Positions 17,836 through 27,339 of a DNA stretch of 64,000 nt are shown here, piece by piece. The notes beneath the pieces are model-generated. The model was not told the DNA's origin and did not search any database. It was given only the letters and a program-made list of their open reading frames with translations. The stretch's first letter is position 1; every line of letters begins with the position of its first letter. Position numbers and translations under genes: made by a program. Source of the DNA: an uncultured Oscillospiraceae bacterium (GTDB lineage: Bacteria > Bacillota > Clostridia > Oscillospirales > Ruminococcaceae); the NCBI GenBank assembly GCA_900539695.1, contig UQDG01000001.1, positions 62,001 through 126,000 on the forward strand. Reading direction: 5' to 3'.

Positions 17836-18333
17836 TTACAGCGCGGCGGCCTCGGCGGCGATGGCGGCGTCCTTTTTGGCGATAGCGGCGGCGGTGTCCG
17901 CACGGAACTTGTCCAGCTTGGCGGCCAGGTCGTCATCAGCCACGGCAAGGATGGCCACGGCCAGGTAAGCGGCGTTCTTGGCGCCGTTCAGCGCCACGGT
18001 GGCCACCGGGAAACCGCTGGGCATCTGCACGGTGGCGAGCAATGCGTCCAGGCCGTCCAGGACACCGCCCTTCATCGGGATGCCTACCACCGGCAGGGTG
18101 GTGTTGGCGGCAAAGGCACCGGCCAGATGGGCGGCCATGCCGGCCGCGCACAGGATAACGCCGTAACCATTGGCACGGGCGGACTTGGCAAAGTCAGCGG
18201 CGGCTTCGGGCGTGCGGTGGGCCGAGAGGATGTGTGCCTCAAACGGGATGCCGAAATCCTTGAGCACCGTGCAGGCAGATTTTACGACCGGCCAATCACT
18301 GTCCGACCCCATGATGATGGCAACTTTTTTCAT
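17836..18333 (-). CDS. purE: 5-(carboxyamino)imidazole ribonucleotide mutase
   Basis: 165 residues, first gene of the operon. [25 protein letters not shown] and [20 protein letters not shown] match class I PurE, which rearranges N5-CAIR to CAIR. The partner N5-CAIR synthetase PurK is not encoded in this cluster, so it is either elsewhere or replaced. The C-terminal about 25 residues are an Ala-rich helix beyond the usual core. The start follows GGAAAGGAG, immediately after a leader terminator. Confidence 0.94.
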   Translation of the reverse strand: MKKVAIIMGSDSDWPVVKSACTVLKDFGIPFEAHILSAHRTPEAAADFAKSARANGYGVILCAAGMAAHLAGAFAANTTLPVVGIPMKGGVLDGLDALLATVQMPSGFPVATVALNGAKNAAYLAVAILAVADDDLAAKLDKFRADTAAAIAKKDAAIAAEAAAL

Positions 18334-18350
18334 GGTAAACTCCTTTCCCC

Positions 18351-18506
18351 AAAAAGCAAAAAGCGCAGTGCGGCCCGTATGGGTACACTGCGCTATACTT
18401 CTACTGCGATACCGGCAGGGTACAGGGAACCCGCGTGATGACTGCGATGCTGCATCGTGTACTGCACGTAAGCTCCCCCTTTACTGATAAGTCAGGAAAA
18501 CCCTGT
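18351..18506 (-). promoter_or_regulatory. pur operon 5' leader with intrinsic terminator (attenuator candidate)
   Basis: Between the promoter and purE the leader folds into small hairpins (CGTG..CACG, CGATG..CATCG, GC-GGGT..ACCC-GC). It ends in a near-perfect terminator, AGCGCAGTG/CACTGCGCT (18362-18394), followed on the minus strand by TTTTTGCTTTTT just before the purE ribosome site. A GTACAC segment at 18457-18462 can pair with GTGTAC in the terminator's left arm (18383-18388), a possible antiterminator. A 24-codon open frame (GTG after AGGGGGAG) also ends just before the terminator. It matches none of the purine, PRPP or ZTP riboswitch consensus elements I know. Confidence 0.6.
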
Positions 18507-18512
18507 AAGAGT

Positions 18513-18541
18513 AGTGTAAAGCGTAGGAGAACAAATTGCAA
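18513..18541 (-). promoter_or_regulatory. pur operon promoter
   Basis: TTGCAA (18536-18541) and TACACT (18513-18518) on the minus strand with a 17-nt spacer. Transcription would start near 18506, giving a leader of about 170 nt before purE. Confidence 0.7.
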
Positions 18542-18799
18542 GATGGGTTTGTCTTTTTCAGCCAAAAAACCACGAGGGTGAGTTTTGACCGGCGCTTTTT
18601 GTCGTTTTTGATGGGGTTTGCAGGACAAAGGTATGACTTTAACCGGACGATGCACCGGACACGGCACAGGCTACTATAATGTACGGCGGGCGTATACAGC
18701 ACGGGCAGGGGAGCGCTGCACGGGAAACTTTCTGTTGCCGTGGATGGGCGTTGTATGCTACAATACAAGCAGAATTTTTATGAAATGAGGAATTTCCCC

Positions 18800-19297
18800 A
18801 TGTCTTTGAAGGATTACGAACCCCGCATTGCCAAAAGTGCGCTGCACCGCAGGGAAGAACACGTCAAGCAGGTCTTTCGCGACCAGGTGGCTGAGGCGGC
18901 CGGGCTGCTGGAAGTGGTGCTTTCGGCCATTGTGCTGGTGGCGCTGCTGCTGAGCGTGGCGCCCCTGCTGCAATTACTGCCGGGCCTGCTGACCCACGGC
19001 AACAGTGTGGAAGTGCGGGAGTTTTTGGAACGGGCGCTGGATATTGTCATCGGCATTGAGTTTATCAAGATGCTGGCCAAGCACAGCCCCGGCAGCGTGC
19101 TGGAAGTGCTGCTGTATGCCATCGCCCGCCACATGATCGTTGGCCACGAGGATGCCGTGCAGAACCTTGTCAGCGTGGGGGCGATTGCGCTGATCTTTAT
19201 TATCCGCAAGTTCTTCTTCGTCCCTTCCTTCGGCCACAAAATGCCCGGCGGGGATTTAGCGCCGGATATTAAGGAAAAGGAAAAAGAGGAAGAATAA
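18800..19297 (+). CDS. PsiE-like membrane protein
   Basis: 165 residues from the ATG at 18800, chosen over upstream in-frame starts because ATGAGGA lies 8 nt before it. Four hydrophobic spans (about 40-60, 75-95, 112-128 and 135-152) and the FLERALDIVIGIEFIKMLAK and IARHMIVGHEDA stretches resemble the phosphate-starvation-inducible PsiE family. The C-terminus is a Glu/Lys-rich tail. A promoter TTGCCG-18-TACAAT lies at 18735-18764. The biochemical role of PsiE is not established. Confidence 0.75.
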   Translation: MSLKDYEPRIAKSALHRREEHVKQVFRDQVAEAAGLLEVVLSAIVLVALLLSVAPLLQLLPGLLTHGNSVEVREFLERALDIVIGIEFIKMLAKHSPGSVLEVLLYAIARHMIVGHEDAVQNLVSVGAIALIFIIRKFFFVPSFGHKMPGGDLAPDIKEKEKEEE

Positions 19298-19313
19298 AAA
19301 AGTGTAGAGCATA

Positions 19314-19344
19314 TTGCAGGGGCGCACAGTGTGCGCCCCTGCAA
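19314..19344. repeat. Interspersed palindromic repeat, minimal copy
   Basis: TGCAGGGGCGCACA followed by its complement TGTGCGCCCCTGCA gives a perfect hairpin with almost no loop. It is the shortest member of the TGTAGGGGCG family in the window and may serve as the psiE terminator. Confidence 0.8.
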
Positions 19345-19365
19345 TTGTTTTAAGAATGCGCACAA

Positions 19366-19545
19366 AAAAGCCCCCTCTGGGAGGGGGCTCCGGCGATAGC
19401 CGGTGGGGGAGAGAGCCTGCGATTCAGCAGCAGCTAAACTTTAGGTCTCTCCCTTAGTCGCCTGCGGCGACAGCGCTCCCCTTCTGGCGCTTCGCGCCAT
19501 CTCCCCCGTATCGAGGAAGTCTGTCTCACAGAGGGAGCCTTTTTA
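19366..19545. repeat. MITE-like repeat with GGCTCCC ends
   Basis: About 180 bp with imperfect terminal inverted repeats (AAAAAAGCCCCCTCTG at the left; the right end reads CAGAGGGAGCCTTTTT) and internal palindromes (CGCCTGCGGCG, GCGCTTCGCGC). It has no coding capacity. A second, diverged relative is at 46117-46323, and the terminal palindrome recurs as short terminators at 29352, 31343 and 36051. Confidence 0.65.
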
Positions 19546-19560
19546 TTGCCTGCTAAAGGG

Positions 19561-21996
19561 TTACCCCATCACGACCTTGACCTGCACGGTGGTCCCGGCG
19601 GGGGCGGGGGAGAGGGTGTTGGTGGGGACGGGCTGGCCGTTTACCGTCATAGACGCAACGCCTTTTTCGGCGTGGGCGGTGTTGTCTACCGTAATTTCAT
19701 ACGTTGCCCCGCGCCAGACGCGGCGCAGGGTGAAGCCGTCCATCTCGTGGGGGAGACAGGGGTCAATTTTCAGCCCCGCCAGCGTGGGCTGGATGCCAAG
19801 GATGTACTGGCTCACATCCACAAAGGTCCAGGCGGCGGTGCCGGTCAGCCAGCTGTTTTTCGCTTCGCCAAAGGTGGCGGCGTCACAGCCTGCCACCATC
19901 TGGCTGTAGACGTAAGGCTCGGTGCGGTGGATCTCGCTGATGTCCTCGATGTAGGCAGGACAGGTCTTTTTGTAAATCTCAAACGCCCGGTCGCCGTGGC
20001 CGACGACGGTCTCGGCACAGCTGACCCAGGGGTTGTTGTGGCAGAATATGCCTGCGTTCTCCTTGTAGCCCGGGGGGTAGCTGGAAATTTCGCCCAGCTC
20101 CAGATGATACTTGGTATAAGCAGGCTGCAGCAAAACAATACCGTACTTGGTGTCCAGCCGGGTCTGTACGCTCTGCAGCGCGGTCACGGCCTCGCCGGTG
20201 TCCACGCCGATGCCCGCCATGACACACATGCCCTGGGGCTCGATGAAGATCTGGCCTTCCTCGCACTCCTGTCCGCCGACCACATGGCCGTAGGCATCGT
20301 AGGCGCGGCGGAACCATTTGCCGTCCCACCCGGCGGTGAGGGCGGCGTGCTCCATCTTGGCGACTTCGTCCCGCACAGCGGCGGCTTCATCGGCGTGGTT
20401 GGTGGCTTCAAGAATCTCGGCAAACTCGTTGCCGTATTTAACATACATACCTGCGATAAAAACGCTCTCGGCCACCGGGCCTTCACTGGGACCGGTGGTC
20501 TGGAAGCTCTCGCCAGGCGTGTCGCTGAAGCAGTTCAGGTTCAGGCAGTCGTTCCAGTCGGCGCGGCCAATCAGCGGCAGGCCGTGGGGGCCTTTGTGGG
20601 TCGTCAGGTAGCCAAAGCTGCGGCGCAGGTGTTCCAGCAGCGGCTGGGCGAGGGTGTGGTCGTTGTCGAAGTCCACCTGCTCGTCCAAGATGCTCATGTC
20701 GCCGGTCTCGCCCAGGTAGGCGTAGACGGCGGCGATCAGCCACAGCGGGTCATCGTTGAAGCCGGAGCCAACGTCCATGTTGCCCTTTTTGGTCAGCGGC
20801 TGGTACTGGTGGTAGGCGCTGCCGTCGGGAAACTGTGTGGCGGCGATATCCAGAATACGCTCGCGGGCGCGGGCGGGGATGAGGTGCACAAAGCCCAGCA
20901 AGTCCTGGCAACTGTCCCGGAAACCCATGCCGCGGCCGGTGCCGCTCTCGTAGTAGCTGGCGGAACGGCTCATGTTGAAGGTGACCATGCACTGGTACTG
21001 GTTCCAGATATTCACCATACGGTCGAGCTTTTTGTCGCTGCTCCTGACCGCGTAGGTGGACAGCAGGCTGTTCCAGTGGGTGTGCAGCTTGGCCAGGGCT
21101 TCATCCACCTGCGCGTCGGTAGCATAGCGGGCCATCAGCTCATGGGCGCGGGTCTTGTTGATGACGCCGGGGGCGGCCCACTTTTCCTCCTGCGGGTTCT
21201 CGATGTAGCCCAGCATATAAATTAAGCTGCGGCTCTCGCCGGGGTTTAGCGTTACGTTGATTTGGTGTACGCCGACCGGTGCCCAGCCGTGGGCGACGGA
21301 GTTGGTGCAGGCACCTTTTTCTACCACTTCGGGGTTGGCATTGCTGCGCCAGGCACCCAAAAAGGCATCCCGGCTGGTGTCAAAGCCGTCTACCGGCGCG
21401 TTGACGGTGTACAGCGCGTAGTGGTCGCGGCGCTCACGGTATTCGGTCTTGTGGTAGATCGTACTGCCCTCTACCTCGACCTCGCCGGTGGAGAAGTTGC
21501 GCTGGAAGTTGGTGGAATCGTCCACGGCGTTCCACAAACAGAACTCTACATAGCTGAATACAGTAAACGATTTCGGCGCGTCGCTTTCGTTGGTCAGTAC
21601 CAGACGGTCGATCTCGCAGTTGTCGCCCACGGGCACGAACAGCTCCAGCCGCGCAGCCAGCCTGTTCTTTTTGCCGGTGATGATGCTGTAACCCAGACCG
21701 TGGCGGCACTCGTAAAAATCCAGCTCGGTCTGGGTGGGCTGCCAGCCGGGGTTCCAGATGGTGCTGCCCTCTTTAATATAGTAATAGCGGCCGTTAGAAT
21801 CCGCAGGTACGTTATTATACCGGTAGCGGGTGATGCGGCGGAGCTTGGCGTCCTTGTAAAAACTGTAGCCGCCCGCCGTGTGGGAGACAAGGCTAAAGAA
21901 AGCCTCGCTGCCCAGGTAGTTGATCCACGGCAGCGGCGTGCGCGGGGTGGTGATGACGTATTCCCGTGCGTCGTCGTCAAAGTGACCGAACTTCAT
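19561..21996 (-). CDS. Cellobiose phosphorylase (GH94)
   Basis: 811 residues from the ATG behind AAGGAGAGG; the length matches clostridial cellobiose phosphorylases. It cleaves cytosolic cellobiose with phosphate to glucose-1-phosphate plus glucose. [12 protein letters not shown] near the N-terminus, [27 protein letters not shown] and [11 protein letters not shown] (catalytic Asp) are family features, as is [12 protein letters not shown] in the C-terminal part. There is no signal peptide, so it is cytoplasmic. It is divergent from lacI and the sugar ABC genes and has its own promoter with the same operator candidate. Cellodextrin specificity cannot be excluded. Confidence 0.93.
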   Translation of the reverse strand: MKFGHFDDDAREYVITTPRTPLPWINYLGSEAFFSLVSHTAGGYSFYKDAKLRRITRYRYNNVPADSNGRYYYIKEGSTIWNPGWQPTQTELDFYECRHGLGYSIITGKKNRLAARLELFVPVGDNCEIDRLVLTNESDAPKSFTVFSYVEFCLWNAVDDSTNFQRNFSTGEVEVEGSTIYHKTEYRERRDHYALYTVNAPVDGFDTSRDAFLGAWRSNANPEVVEKGACTNSVAHGWAPVGVHQINVTLNPGESRSLIYMLGYIENPQEEKWAAPGVINKTRAHELMARYATDAQVDEALAKLHTHWNSLLSTYAVRSSDKKLDRMVNIWNQYQCMVTFNMSRSASYYESGTGRGMGFRDSCQDLLGFVHLIPARARERILDIAATQFPDGSAYHQYQPLTKKGNMDVGSGFNDDPLWLIAAVYAYLGETGDMSILDEQVDFDNDHTLAQPLLEHLRRSFGYLTTHKGPHGLPLIGRADWNDCLNLNCFSDTPGESFQTTGPSEGPVAESVFIAGMYVKYGNEFAEILEATNHADEAAAVRDEVAKMEHAALTAGWDGKWFRRAYDAYGHVVGGQECEEGQIFIEPQGMCVMAGIGVDTGEAVTALQSVQTRLDTKYGIVLLQPAYTKYHLELGEISSYPPGYKENAGIFCHNNPWVSCAETVVGHGDRAFEIYKKTCPAYIEDISEIHRTEPYVYSQMVAGCDAATFGEAKNSWLTGTAAWTFVDVSQYILGIQPTLAGLKIDPCLPHEMDGFTLRRVWRGATYEITVDNTAHAEKGVASMTVNGQPVPTNTLSPAPAGTTVQVKVVMG

Positions 21997-22045
21997 AGAG
22001 ATCCTCTCCTTACAAATGGGATGTCTGTTTTTTGAAAAGTTCAAG

Positions 22046-22100
22046 TCGAAAACGATTAAGTTGTTACCTCTACAATAGCGCATTTCTTCGGCAATTGCAA
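22046..22100 (-). promoter_or_regulatory. GH94 promoter with LacI-type operator
   Basis: On the minus strand TTGCAA (22095-22100), a 17-nt spacer and TATTGT (22072-22077) are followed by CTTAATCGTTTTCG (22047-22060). This 14-mer occurs identically, in opposite orientation, at the lacI promoter (22496-22509). A central CG flanked by A/T halves is typical of LacI-family sites. Confidence 0.75.
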
Positions 22101-22459
22101 GACTTATGCGTAAAAATAACGATGATTTGGCAAGTTTCACAATTTCGCCGGCTAAAATCTGGCACGAAAGCCCATCTATACCTTATTTATAATAGGAGTC
22201 GTGGGAGGGCGCGGCCCGGAAACTTTCATGAACCGCCTGCAAAATCCCCGCATAACACCCATACACCGCCAGCCTGGCACCCCCAAAACCGCCTGTGTTC
22301 ACCCTGCCAGCGAAACCATAAGCAGCGCTTCCCTGCAAAATCACCCCGGATTTCGACAGAAATTCACGAAAACAGCAAACGAAACTGCCAAAAGACGGAC
22401 TTCTGATTTTTGCAAAACGCCAAATTGTATCGATGTGCACAAAAAATCGTAAAAAGCGC

Positions 22460-22509
22460 TTGATTTTGTAGTTGACCTGTTGTATAGTGAAGATGCGAAA
22501 ACGATTAAG
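22460..22509 (+). promoter_or_regulatory. lacI promoter with LacI-type operator
   Basis: TTGATT (22460-22465), a 17-nt spacer and TATAGT (22483-22488), with CGAAAACGATTAAG at 22496-22509 covering the expected start site. The roughly 350 bp between this and the GH94 promoter (22101-22459) hold no gene or feature I can support. Confidence 0.75.
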
Positions 22510-22567
22510 GGACGCAAAACTCAAACAAAGCGATCCAAACCAAACACATGACCGGGAGGTGGTACTC

Positions 22568-23584
22568 ATGGCATCCATCAAGGACATCGCAAAAGCCTGC
22601 GGGGTCTCGGTAGCTACCGTGAGCAAGGCGCTGAACGGCCATAACGACATCAGCCAGGCCACCAAAGAGAAGGTCCGCGAGGCTGCCCGCCAGCTGGGGT
22701 ACATGCCCAACAGCGCCGCCCGCGCCTTAAAGACCAACCGCACCTACAACCTGGGCGTCCTTTTTGTGGACGAAGCCCAGAGCGGCCTGACCCATGAGTT
22801 CTTCGCCGCCGTGCTGGACAGCTTCAAGCGCCACGCCGAGGGCAGGGGCTACGACATCACCTTTATCAACCACAACATTGGCCACAGCCATTCCAGTTAC
22901 TTAGAGCATTGCCGCTACCGCGGCGTTGACGGTGTGATCGCCGCCTGTGTACAGTTTGACGACCCCGAGGTCGTGGAGCTGGCTTACAGCAATCTGCCGC
23001 TGGTCACGGTCGACCATGTGTTCAACAACCGGGCTGCGGTGCTCTCCGATAACGTGGACGGCATCCGCCAGCTGGTGGATCAGCTCACCGCCTTGGGGCA
23101 TGAGCGCATCGCCTACATCCACGGCGAACAGCACAGCGCCGTTACCCAAAAGCGTCTGGTCGGTTTCTACCGCGCCTGCGCCGCCCACGGCATCACGGTG
23201 CCGGATGAATACGTCATCGCCGGTACCTACCGCGACGCCATCGGCTGCGCCAAGGCCACCCGCCAGCTGCTCAGCTTACCCCAGCGGCCCACGGCGATCC
23301 TGTTCCCGGACGACTTCTCCGCCATCGGCGGTGTGCAGGCCATCCGGGAGGAAGGGCTGCTGATCCCGCGGGACATCTCGGTAGCCGGTTACGACGGCAA
23401 CCTCATCTCGCAGGTCATGTCGCCGCAGCTGACCACCTACCGCCAGGACACCGAGGCCATGGGCAAGGCCGCCGCCGAGCTGCTGATCGAGGAGATCGAA
23501 TCCCCCCGCACCGCTTTGCCGGAGCAGCGGCTCATCGCCGGCAGCTTCGCCCGCGGAGAATCCATCGACACACCGCACCGCTGA
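22568..23584 (+). CDS. LacI-family transcriptional repressor
   Basis: 338 residues from the ATG behind CGGGAGGTGG. The N-terminal helix-turn-helix is canonical (IKDIAKACGVSVATVSKALN, then the AARALKTNRT hinge region), followed by a periplasmic-binding-protein-like sensor domain (about 60-335) with FPDDFSAIGG and VAGYDG. The identical operators at its own promoter and at the divergent GH94 promoter suggest it represses both and is induced by cellobiose or a derivative. Confidence 0.93.
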   Translation: MASIKDIAKACGVSVATVSKALNGHNDISQATKEKVREAARQLGYMPNSAARALKTNRTYNLGVLFVDEAQSGLTHEFFAAVLDSFKRHAEGRGYDITFINHNIGHSHSSYLEHCRYRGVDGVIAACVQFDDPEVVELAYSNLPLVTVDHVFNNRAAVLSDNVDGIRQLVDQLTALGHERIAYIHGEQHSAVTQKRLVGFYRACAAHGITVPDEYVIAGTYRDAIGCAKATRQLLSLPQRPTAILFPDDFSAIGGVQAIREEGLLIPRDISVAGYDGNLISQVMSPQLTTYRQDTEAMGKAAAELLIEEIESPRTALPEQRLIAGSFARGESIDTPHR

Positions 23585-23678
23585 CCCATTCCACTGTAAA
23601 CAAGCCTGCATGCGCAGCGGGCTTATTAAAAAATGTAATTTCATGATCAAGTTTCTTTAAAAGGAGGAAAACATCATT

Positions 23679-25136
23679 ATGAAAAAGGCACTCAGTTTAC
23701 TGACCGCGACTGCTATGGCAGCCACCCTGCTCACCGGATGCGGCTCAGGCGCCGCCAGCTCGTCCGCAGCACCTGCCGCTGACTCCACCTCTACCGATGC
23801 CAGCAGCACCGCCGCAGAACCCGCCGCCGATGATACCGCCGAGGAGGGCAAGGTCCTGAATATCTGGTGCTGGAACGACGAGTTCCAGTCCCGCTTCAAC
23901 GATTACTACCCCGGCGTCGTCTCTGTGGCCGACGATAAGTCCACCACCGAACTGGACAACGGCGTGACCGTGAAATGGACCATCAACCCCAACGACAACA
24001 ACAACTACCAGAACAAGCTGGACGAAGCCCTGCTGAAGCAGGACAGTGCCGCCGATGATGACAAGATCGACATCTTCCTGATCGAGGCTGACTACGCGCT
24101 GAAGTACGTCGACTCCGAGTACACGCTGGACGTCAAGGGCGACATCGGCCTGACCGATGACGACCTGAAGGACCAGTACCAGTACACCAAGGACATCGTC
24201 ACCGTTGATGGCGTCCAGAAGGGCACCACCTGGCAGGCGACCCCCGGCCTGTTTGCCTACCGCCGCAGCATCGCCAAGAATGTGCTGGGCACCGATGATC
24301 CCACCGAAGTCCAGGCTGCACTGAGCGATTGGGATAAGTTCAACGATGTGGCCAAGCAGGCCGCTGCCAAGGGCTACAAGATGCTCTCCGGCTACGATGA
24401 TTCCTACCGCACCTTCTCCAACAACGTGTCCGCCGGTTGGGTGGACGGCACCACCGTCAAGGTCGACCACAACATCATGAGCTGGGTCGATCAGACCAAG
24501 GATTACACCGACAACGGTTACAACAACAAGACCAGCCTGTGGAGCGACCAGTGGGCCGCTGACCAGGGTCCTTCCGGTAAGGTCTTCGGCTTCTTCTACT
24601 CCACTTGGGGCATCAACTTCACCCTGCTGGGCAACTCTCTTGAAACCCCGACCTCTGAGGGCGGCAAGGAAGAAGTTGGCAACGGCATCTACGGCGACTA
24701 CGCAGTCTGCCAGGGTCCTCAGCCTTATTACTGGGGCGGCACCTGGATCTGCGCTGCTGCCGGAACCGATAACATCCCCACCATCAAGGACGTTATGCTG
24801 AAGCTGACCTGTGACTCCGACATCATGACCCAGATCACCAAGGATACCCAGGACTACACCAACTGCAAGAGCGCTATGGACGCCATCGCTGCCGATCCCG
24901 ACTTCGGCTCCGACTTCCTGGGCGGCCAGAACCACATTGCTCTGTTCGCAGAGGTTGCACCTACCATCGATATGTCTAACGCCGGCCCCTATGACCAGGG
25001 CTGCAACGAGACCTTCCAGAGCTGCTTCAAGGATTACTTCGACGGCACCGTCGACATCGACACTGCAAAGCAGAACTTTGAGGATCAGATCAAGGTCAAG
25101 TATCCTGAGCTGACCAGCGTGGAATGGCCCGCATAA
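23679..25136 (+). CDS. Sugar ABC transporter substrate-binding lipoprotein
   Basis: 485 residues. The signal peptide ends in the lipobox LLTGC (Cys at about 21), followed by a Ser/Ala/Thr-rich linker (about 22-50) and a family 1 solute-binding domain starting at LNIWCWNDEFQSRF. It captures an oligosaccharide outside the cell and hands it to the two permeases that follow. Given the neighbouring cellobiose phosphorylase and beta-glucosidase, a beta-linked disaccharide is the best guess. No ATPase gene is present, so a shared MsmK/MsiK-type ATPase from elsewhere is likely. Confidence 0.92.
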   Translation: MKKALSLLTATAMAATLLTGCGSGAASSSAAPAADSTSTDASSTAAEPAADDTAEEGKVLNIWCWNDEFQSRFNDYYPGVVSVADDKSTTELDNGVTVKWTINPNDNNNYQNKLDEALLKQDSAADDDKIDIFLIEADYALKYVDSEYTLDVKGDIGLTDDDLKDQYQYTKDIVTVDGVQKGTTWQATPGLFAYRRSIAKNVLGTDDPTEVQAALSDWDKFNDVAKQAAAKGYKMLSGYDDSYRTFSNNVSAGWVDGTTVKVDHNIMSWVDQTKDYTDNGYNNKTSLWSDQWAADQGPSGKVFGFFYSTWGINFTLLGNSLETPTSEGGKEEVGNGIYGDYAVCQGPQPYYWGGTWICAAAGTDNIPTIKDVMLKLTCDSDIMTQITKDTQDYTNCKSAMDAIAADPDFGSDFLGGQNHIALFAEVAPTIDMSNAGPYDQGCNETFQSCFKDYFDGTVDIDTAKQNFEDQIKVKYPELTSVEWPA

Positions 25137-25176
25137 GTTGGGACTTACACCTGAACACGAAACCGTAAACGCCATA

Positions 25177-25216
25177 CCAGGGGCGGGGGAGAGACGCCCG
25201 CCCCTGGTTTTATTTT
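25177..25216 (+). terminator. Intercistronic terminator between binding protein and permease
   Basis: CCAGGGGCGGG pairs with CCCGCCCCTGG around a 9-nt loop, then TTTTATTTT. Its place inside the operon fits partial termination, which commonly yields excess binding protein over permease. Confidence 0.85.
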
Positions 25217-25300
25217 AACCGCAAGGCCGTTGGCCTGTAACATGCAAAAGGCTCTGCCCCCAGCAGGGCAATGCCCGTACAGCTAAGGAGGGCGAGACTT

Positions 25301-26278
25301 ATGAAAACCAAGAAAAAAGGCATGAGCTACGCCAAATGGGGTTACATCTTCCTGGCGCCGTTCTTCATCACCTTTTTCATTTTCCAGTTCTGGCCGCTGG
25401 CTACCACCATCTACTATTCCTTCTTTGAGTATTTCCGCAGCGGCCTAAAGATCATCGGCCCTAACTTTGTTGGCTTGAAAAACTACGCTGCCATGATCAA
25501 AGAAGTGCCCAAGTACTTTGGCAACACGATGATCATGTGGCTGATGGGCTTTATCCCGCAGATCGTGGTCTCGCTGCTGCTGGCGGCCTGGTTCACCGAC
25601 CTGCGGCTGAAACTAAAGTTCCAGGGGTTCTTCAAAACGGTCATCTACATGCCCAACCTGATTATGGCTTCGGCGTTTGCCATGCTGTTCTTTACGCTGT
25701 TCTCCAACGCCGAAACCGCGCCCATCAACTCCATCCTGCTCAAACTCGGCATCGTGAGCGAGCCGGTGCGCTGGCTATCCAACGTATGGACCGCCCGCGG
25801 GCTGGTGGGGCTGATGAACTTCCTGATGTGGTTCGGCAACACCACCATCATTTTGATGGCGGCCATCATGGGCGTTGACCCCGGCCTGTACGAGGCCGCC
25901 GAGCTGGACGGTGCTTCCTCGACCCAGATGTTCTGGAAGATCACCATCCCGCTCATCCGCCCGCTGCTGGTGTATACCCTCATCACCAGCCTGATCGGCG
26001 GTTTGCAGATGTTCGATGTACCGCAGGTTTTGACCAACGGCAAGGGCGACCCCAACGGCAGTACCAACACCATCATCATGTATCTGAACCAGCACCTTTA
26101 CAGCAAAAACTACGGCACGGCCGGCGCTATTTCGGTGCTGATGTTCCTGCTTTGCGCGGTGCTTTGCGTCATCATCTACTTTACCCTTACCCAGGAGGAT
26201 GACGGCCTGACCCGTGAGCAGCGCAAGGCCGAAAAAGCTCGTATCAAAGCAGCCAAGGCGGCTGCAAAGCATCATTAA
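25301..26278 (+). CDS. Sugar ABC transporter permease (MalF-like)
   Basis: 325 residues from the ATG at 25301, which is 8 nt after AAGGAGGG; an in-frame ATG at 25271 lacks a site. Six transmembrane helices are expected. The EAA loop reads YEAAELDGASSTQMFWKITI, the contact site for the ATPase. It ends 19 nt before the second permease. The C-terminus is a charged Lys/Ala helix. Confidence 0.93.
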   Translation: MKTKKKGMSYAKWGYIFLAPFFITFFIFQFWPLATTIYYSFFEYFRSGLKIIGPNFVGLKNYAAMIKEVPKYFGNTMIMWLMGFIPQIVVSLLLAAWFTDLRLKLKFQGFFKTVIYMPNLIMASAFAMLFFTLFSNAETAPINSILLKLGIVSEPVRWLSNVWTARGLVGLMNFLMWFGNTTIILMAAIMGVDPGLYEAAELDGASSTQMFWKITIPLIRPLLVYTLITSLIGGLQMFDVPQVLTNGKGDPNGSTNTIIMYLNQHLYSKNYGTAGAISVLMFLLCAVLCVIIYFTLTQEDDGLTREQRKAEKARIKAAKAAAKHH

Positions 26279-26297
26279 GGAAGGAGCGTGAAAGAGT

Positions 26298-27188
26298 ATG
26301 CCAAACGAGACCAAAACCGCAGCCACCAAGACCAAGGCAACGAAAATTCACGACCCTATGCTTACGCTGCAGCGTGCAGTTGCTTACATTGTGCTGTTTG
26401 TACTGTGCTTTGTCTGCCTGTTCTTCTTCTACGTGTTGATTGTCAACGCCACCCACAACAATTTTACCATCCAGCAGGGCTTTGACCCGCTGCCCCGCAC
26501 CAGCTTCGGCACCAACTTCTACAACACCACCCACGATGCCAACGTGCCAATTCTGAGCGGCCTGCGCAACAGCCTCATCGTTTCGGCGGCCTGCGCGGCG
26601 CTGTCGGTCTATTTCAGCGCGCTGACGGCCTACGCCATTTACGCCTACGACTTCAAGCTGCGCAAGCTGGCGTTCACCGTCATCCTGCTTATCATGACGA
26701 TGCCGACGCAGGTGTCGGCGCTGGGCTTCCTGAATTTGATGGACAAGATGAAGCTGACCAACACCCTGTGGCCGCTGATTCTGCCCAGCGTTGCCGCGCC
26801 CACCGTGTTCTTCTTCATGAAGCAGTACATGGATTCCAGCCTGCCGCGGGATATTATCGATGCAGCGCGCATTGACGGCAGCGGTGAGTTCCACACCTTC
26901 AACGCGGTCATCCTGCCGATCCTCAAGCCCGCCATGGCGGTGCAGGCCATCTTCAGCTTTGTGGGCGCGTGGAACAACTACTTTATCCCGGCGCTGATCA
27001 TCAACGACGCCAAGTGGAAGACGGTGCCCATCCTGGTTGCACAGCTGCGCAGCGCGGATTTCCTCAAGTTCGATATGGGCAAGGTGTACATGATGATCAC
27101 CATTGCGATCTTGCCGGTTATGATCGTCTACCTGCTTCTCTCGAAATATATCGTGCGAGGGGTTGCATTGGGCAGCGTTAAGGGGTAA
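26298..27188 (+). CDS. Sugar ABC transporter permease (MalG-like)
   Basis: 296 residues, six predicted helices, EAA motif DIIDAARIDGSGEFHTFNAV and a typical C-terminus (LSKYIVRGVALGSVKG). It forms the heterodimeric channel with the preceding gene. It starts at an ATG behind AAGGAAGGAG. Confidence 0.93.
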   Translation: MPNETKTAATKTKATKIHDPMLTLQRAVAYIVLFVLCFVCLFFFYVLIVNATHNNFTIQQGFDPLPRTSFGTNFYNTTHDANVPILSGLRNSLIVSAACAALSVYFSALTAYAIYAYDFKLRKLAFTVILLIMTMPTQVSALGFLNLMDKMKLTNTLWPLILPSVAAPTVFFFMKQYMDSSLPRDIIDAARIDGSGEFHTFNAVILPILKPAMAVQAIFSFVGAWNNYFIPALIINDAKWKTVPILVAQLRSADFLKFDMGKVYMMITIAILPVMIVYLLLSKYIVRGVALGSVKG

Positions 27189-27202
27189 ACTAATACTAAG
27201 CA

Positions 27203-27236
27203 GAGGTGCAGTGGCAACGCGCTGCACCTTTTTTTG
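27203..27236 (+). terminator. Intrinsic terminator after the permease genes
   Basis: AGGTGCAG pairs with CTGCACCT around an 10-nt loop, followed by seven T. The GH1 gene beyond it may depend on read-through or on its own promoter, none of which is obvious. Confidence 0.85.
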
Positions 27237-27271
27237 ATTGTGCAGATACGTGTGGGGTACATCGCGCACCC

Positions 27272-27304
27272 TTGCAGGGGTCGTTGCTCGCATCCGCCCC
27301 TACA
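27272..27304. repeat. Interspersed palindromic repeat, degenerate copy
   Basis: TGCAGGGGTCGTTG..CGCATCCGCCCCTACA. The outer ends belong to the TGTAGGGGCG family while the interior pairs poorly. It is located between the permease terminator and the GH1 gene. Confidence 0.65.
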
Positions 27305-27339
27305 TCCTCGTTTTTATCAGCAACCAGAGGGAGAAGAAT

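Noticed and set aside
18415..18440. Plus-strand AGGGTACAGGGAACCCGCG resembling a T-box antiterminator
   Set aside because: Spacing does not fit the T-box consensus, no tRNA-synthetase or amino-acid gene follows on the plus strand, and the region is explained by the minus-strand pur leader.
23601..23623. Hairpin AAGCCTGC..GCAGCGGGCTT between lacI and the binding-protein gene as a terminator
   Set aside because: The stem is short with a mismatch and is followed by ATTAAAA rather than a T-run, so it was not listed as a terminator.
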